A stretch of DNA of 8,797 nucleotides from the NCBI GenBank assembly GCA_041493205.1, contig JBGPYM010000124.1, forward strand, positions 1-8,797, in the 5' to 3' direction. The notes beneath the pieces were generated by a model. The model had not been told where the DNA came from. It saw nothing but the letters and a program-made list of their open reading frames with translations, and did no database searches. Position 1 is the stretch's first letter. The number at the start of each line of letters is the position of its first letter. Positions 7,435-8,797 of the stretch are shown in pieces. The stretch comes from JBGPYM01 sp041493205. Its GTDB lineage: Bacteria > Bacteroidota > Ignavibacteria > UBA10030 > UBA6906. Position numbers and translations under genes: made by a program.

Positions 7435-8304
7435 ATGGAAAATGTCAGGTCCGAGGTCATAGTCCTTGCAGCGGCCGTCTTAATATTCTCCTTTTTGTTC
7501 GGGATGAGGATCGTACGGCCGACGCGTCGCGGGCTCGTGGAACGGCTCGGCAAGTACCATCGCTTTGCGAGTCCCGGATTCAACTGGATCATCCCGATGA
7601 TCGACCACCTGTACCTGGTGAACGTCACCGAACAACTGGTAAATGCGGATCCCCAGGAGATCATCACGAATGACAATCTCAACGCCATGGTGGACGCGCA
7701 GATCTACTACAAGGTCAAGGCGGATGAGGAGAGCGTGAAGAATTCGCAGTACAACGTCAACAACGTGAATTTCCAGATCGTCAACCTCTCCAGGAGCACC
7801 CTGAGGAACATCATCGGGACCATGTCCCTGAAATCGGCCAACAGCGAGCGGGGAAAAATCAACACGGATCTTCACGAGATCCTCATCAAGGAAACCACCC
7901 ATTGGGGGATTGAGATCGTACGGGCCGAGCTGAAAGAGATCGACCCGCCCAAGGATGTTCAGGACACGATGAACAAGATCGTGAAAGCGGAGAACGAGAA
8001 GATTGCAGCCATCGACTTTGCCACGGCCGCCGAGACAACGGCCGACGGCACCAAGCGGGCGGCGATCAAGCAGGCGGAGGGAGTGAAACAGGCCAGGATC
8101 CTCCAGGCCCAGGGTGAAGCTGAGGCGATTCAGCTTGTCAACGAAGCCGCCAACAAGTATTTTATCGGCAATTCCCAGCTCCTGAAACAGCTTGAGACGG
8201 TGCAATTCGCGCTGCAGCACAACGCAAAGATCGTCGTACCTTCCAATCAGTCGATAGTGAACCTCATCGGAGATCTCGCCGGAATCGTTCCTGCTGCAAA
8301 ATAG
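7435..8304 (+). CDS. SPFH/stomatin-family membrane protein (slipin/QmcA-like)
   Basis: A 289-residue stomatin-type protein (291 if ATG 7429 is used). The family forms oligomers on membranes, organises microdomains and modulates membrane proteases or other partners. Residues 8-24 form one hydrophobic N-terminal anchor. They are followed at once by the stomatin signature: R-x-x-x-R-G-L-V-E-R-L-G-K-Y near 28-41, then PGFNWIIPMID. The SPFH domain runs to about 190. Residues 183-240 form an Ala/Glu/Lys-rich helix (KAENEK, AAETTADG, KQAEGVKQA, QGEAEA), the usual oligomerization coiled coil. The C-terminus has the conserved short hydrophobic stretch AKIVVPSNQSIVNLIG. The gene starts 43 nt after the amidohydrolase. 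The common partner NfeD is not next to it. The open frame extends upstream to 7282, but that part overlaps the amidohydrolase and lacks family similarity. The family is secure; the cellular target is unknown. Confidence 0.93.
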   Translation: MENVRSEVIVLAAAVLIFSFLFGMRIVRPTRRGLVERLGKYHRFASPGFNWIIPMIDHLYLVNVTEQLVNADPQEIITNDNLNAMVDAQIYYKVKADEESVKNSQYNVNNVNFQIVNLSRSTLRNIIGTMSLKSANSERGKINTDLHEILIKETTHWGIEIVRAELKEIDPPKDVQDTMNKIVKAENEKIAAIDFATAAETTADGTKRAAIKQAEGVKQARILQAQGEAEAIQLVNEAANKYFIGNSQLLKQLETVQFALQHNAKIVVPSNQSIVNLIGDLAGIVPAAK

Positions 8305-8355
8305 TCGTATGATCGGGGAGAAACTGCGCTCTGATCGGACCCAGAACCATGAGAG

Positions 8356-8361
8356 AGGAGG
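8356..8361 (+). promoter_or_regulatory. Strong Shine-Dalgarno for the alpha/beta hydrolase
   Basis: A perfect AGGAGG sits 5 nt before ATG 8367. It rules out the in-frame ATG 8349, which lies upstream of the site, and leaves GTG 8364 only 2 nt away, so ATG 8367 is the best start. Confidence 0.8.
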
Positions 8362-8366
8362 CCGTG

Positions 8367-8797
8367 ATGTCATCGGAGAAGGGCGGCAAGATACATGTTG
8401 GATTCGTGCATGGTCTGTGGCTTCATGCGGAGTCGTGGAAACCCTGGATTGAGTTCTTCCGGGAAAAGGGGTATGGGGCGGGGTCAGCAAGCTGGCCCGG
8501 CGATGCGGAATCCACCGAGGCAACGCGCCGGAACGCGCAGGCGGTGGCTGGGTACGGCGTGAGCGAGATCGCCGACCATATTGCCGGGCAGATCGTCAAG
8601 CTCGGGGCAAAACCTGTTCTTATCGGACATTCGTTTGGCGGTCTGCTGGTGCAGAACCTGCTCGGAAGAGACCTGGCGCTCGCAGCGGTCGCCATAGACC
8701 CTGCTCCGATCAAAGGAGTGCCCGAGCTGCCGTTCTCTGCCCTCAAATCGGCATTGCCGGTACTGGGAAACCCCTTCAACTACAGCAAGGCTGTGTC
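8367..8797 (+). CDS. Alpha/beta hydrolase, 3' end outside window
   Basis: The first 143 codons plus 2 nt of an alpha/beta-hydrolase-fold enzyme, open at the right edge. The oxyanion-hole HG motif is H15-G16 in GFVHGLWLHAESW. The nucleophile elbow is GHSFGG with S89 (codon 8631-8633). The segment AIDPAPIKGVPELP after the next strand is typical of a widespread family of uncharacterised hydrolases of roughly 270-290 residues (from memory). The acid and histidine of the triad would lie beyond the window. There is no signal peptide, so it is probably cytosolic. Substrates in this family range from esters and lipids to haloperoxidase-type reactions, and nothing here distinguishes them. It follows the SPFH gene by 62 nt with its own strong Shine-Dalgarno and no visible terminator between, so it could share the transcript. 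Confidence 0.9.
   Translation, partial: MSSEKGGKIHVGFVHGLWLHAESWKPWIEFFREKGYGAGSASWPGDAESTEATRRNAQAVAGYGVSEIADHIAGQIVKLGAKPVLIGHSFGGLLVQNLLGRDLALAAVAIDPAPIKGVPELPFSALKSALPVLGNPFNYSKAV

Noticed and set aside
8310..8338. TGATCGG occurs twice, 22 bp apart, between the SPFH and alpha/beta hydrolase genes
   Set aside because: The copies are short, not inverted, and built on the palindrome GATC. Similar strings occur elsewhere in coding sequence, so chance is likely.
8305..8366. Possible terminator after the SPFH gene
   Set aside because: I found no GC-rich inverted repeat followed by a T-run in this 62-nt gap.

Overview
The window is GC-rich and almost fully coding, with every gene on the + strand. 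It reads as a single gene cluster: a giant sensor histidine kinase, a response regulator, a nitrilase-superfamily amidohydrolase, a membrane-anchored SPFH (stomatin-like) protein, and the first half of an alpha/beta hydrolase. Gaps between genes are short (3, 34, 43 and 62 nt), and there is no stretch of 300 bases without a gene. I see no tRNA or rRNA, CRISPR array, insertion sequence, attachment site or convincing intrinsic terminator.

The organism cannot be fixed from this sequence. Start codons are ATG (GTG is also possible at the left edge), and Shine-Dalgarno sites are clear before the last two genes. Soluble kinases with many PAS and GAF domains next to a small receiver protein are typical of environmental bacteria such as the Bacteroidota/Ignavibacteria and Deltaproteobacteria-like groups, and also of methanomicrobial archaea. 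I lean towards a bacterium, with low confidence.

Layout. Bases 2-5824 hold a kinase of at least 1,921 residues, open at the left edge. It has an N-terminal region that looks like the second half of a RecA/KaiC-type fold, then seven PAS and four GAF domains, then DHp and ATPase domains. Bases 5828-6511 hold a response regulator with an intact receiver and a C-terminal DHp-like segment whose phosphoacceptor histidine is a glutamine. Bases 6499-6540 can form an imperfect stem-loop over the regulator's stop codon. Bases 6546-7391 hold an amidohydrolase resembling the glutaminase domain of NAD+ synthetase. Bases 7435-8304 hold the SPFH protein. From 8367 to the right edge lies the alpha/beta hydrolase, including its nucleophile elbow.

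How the genes may work together. The kinase and regulator form a cytoplasmic two-component pair with no DNA-binding output, so the regulator probably acts through protein contact. The most interesting point is a complementarity between the two. The kinase H-box (SHDLKEPL) has the histidine but lacks the Thr/Asn associated with phosphatase activity. The regulator's pseudo-H-box (AQELRTPL) has lost the histidine but keeps the E-x-x-T arrangement. The regulator might therefore carry its own phosphatase-like or decoy DHp module. Any functional link to the three downstream genes rests only on their position.
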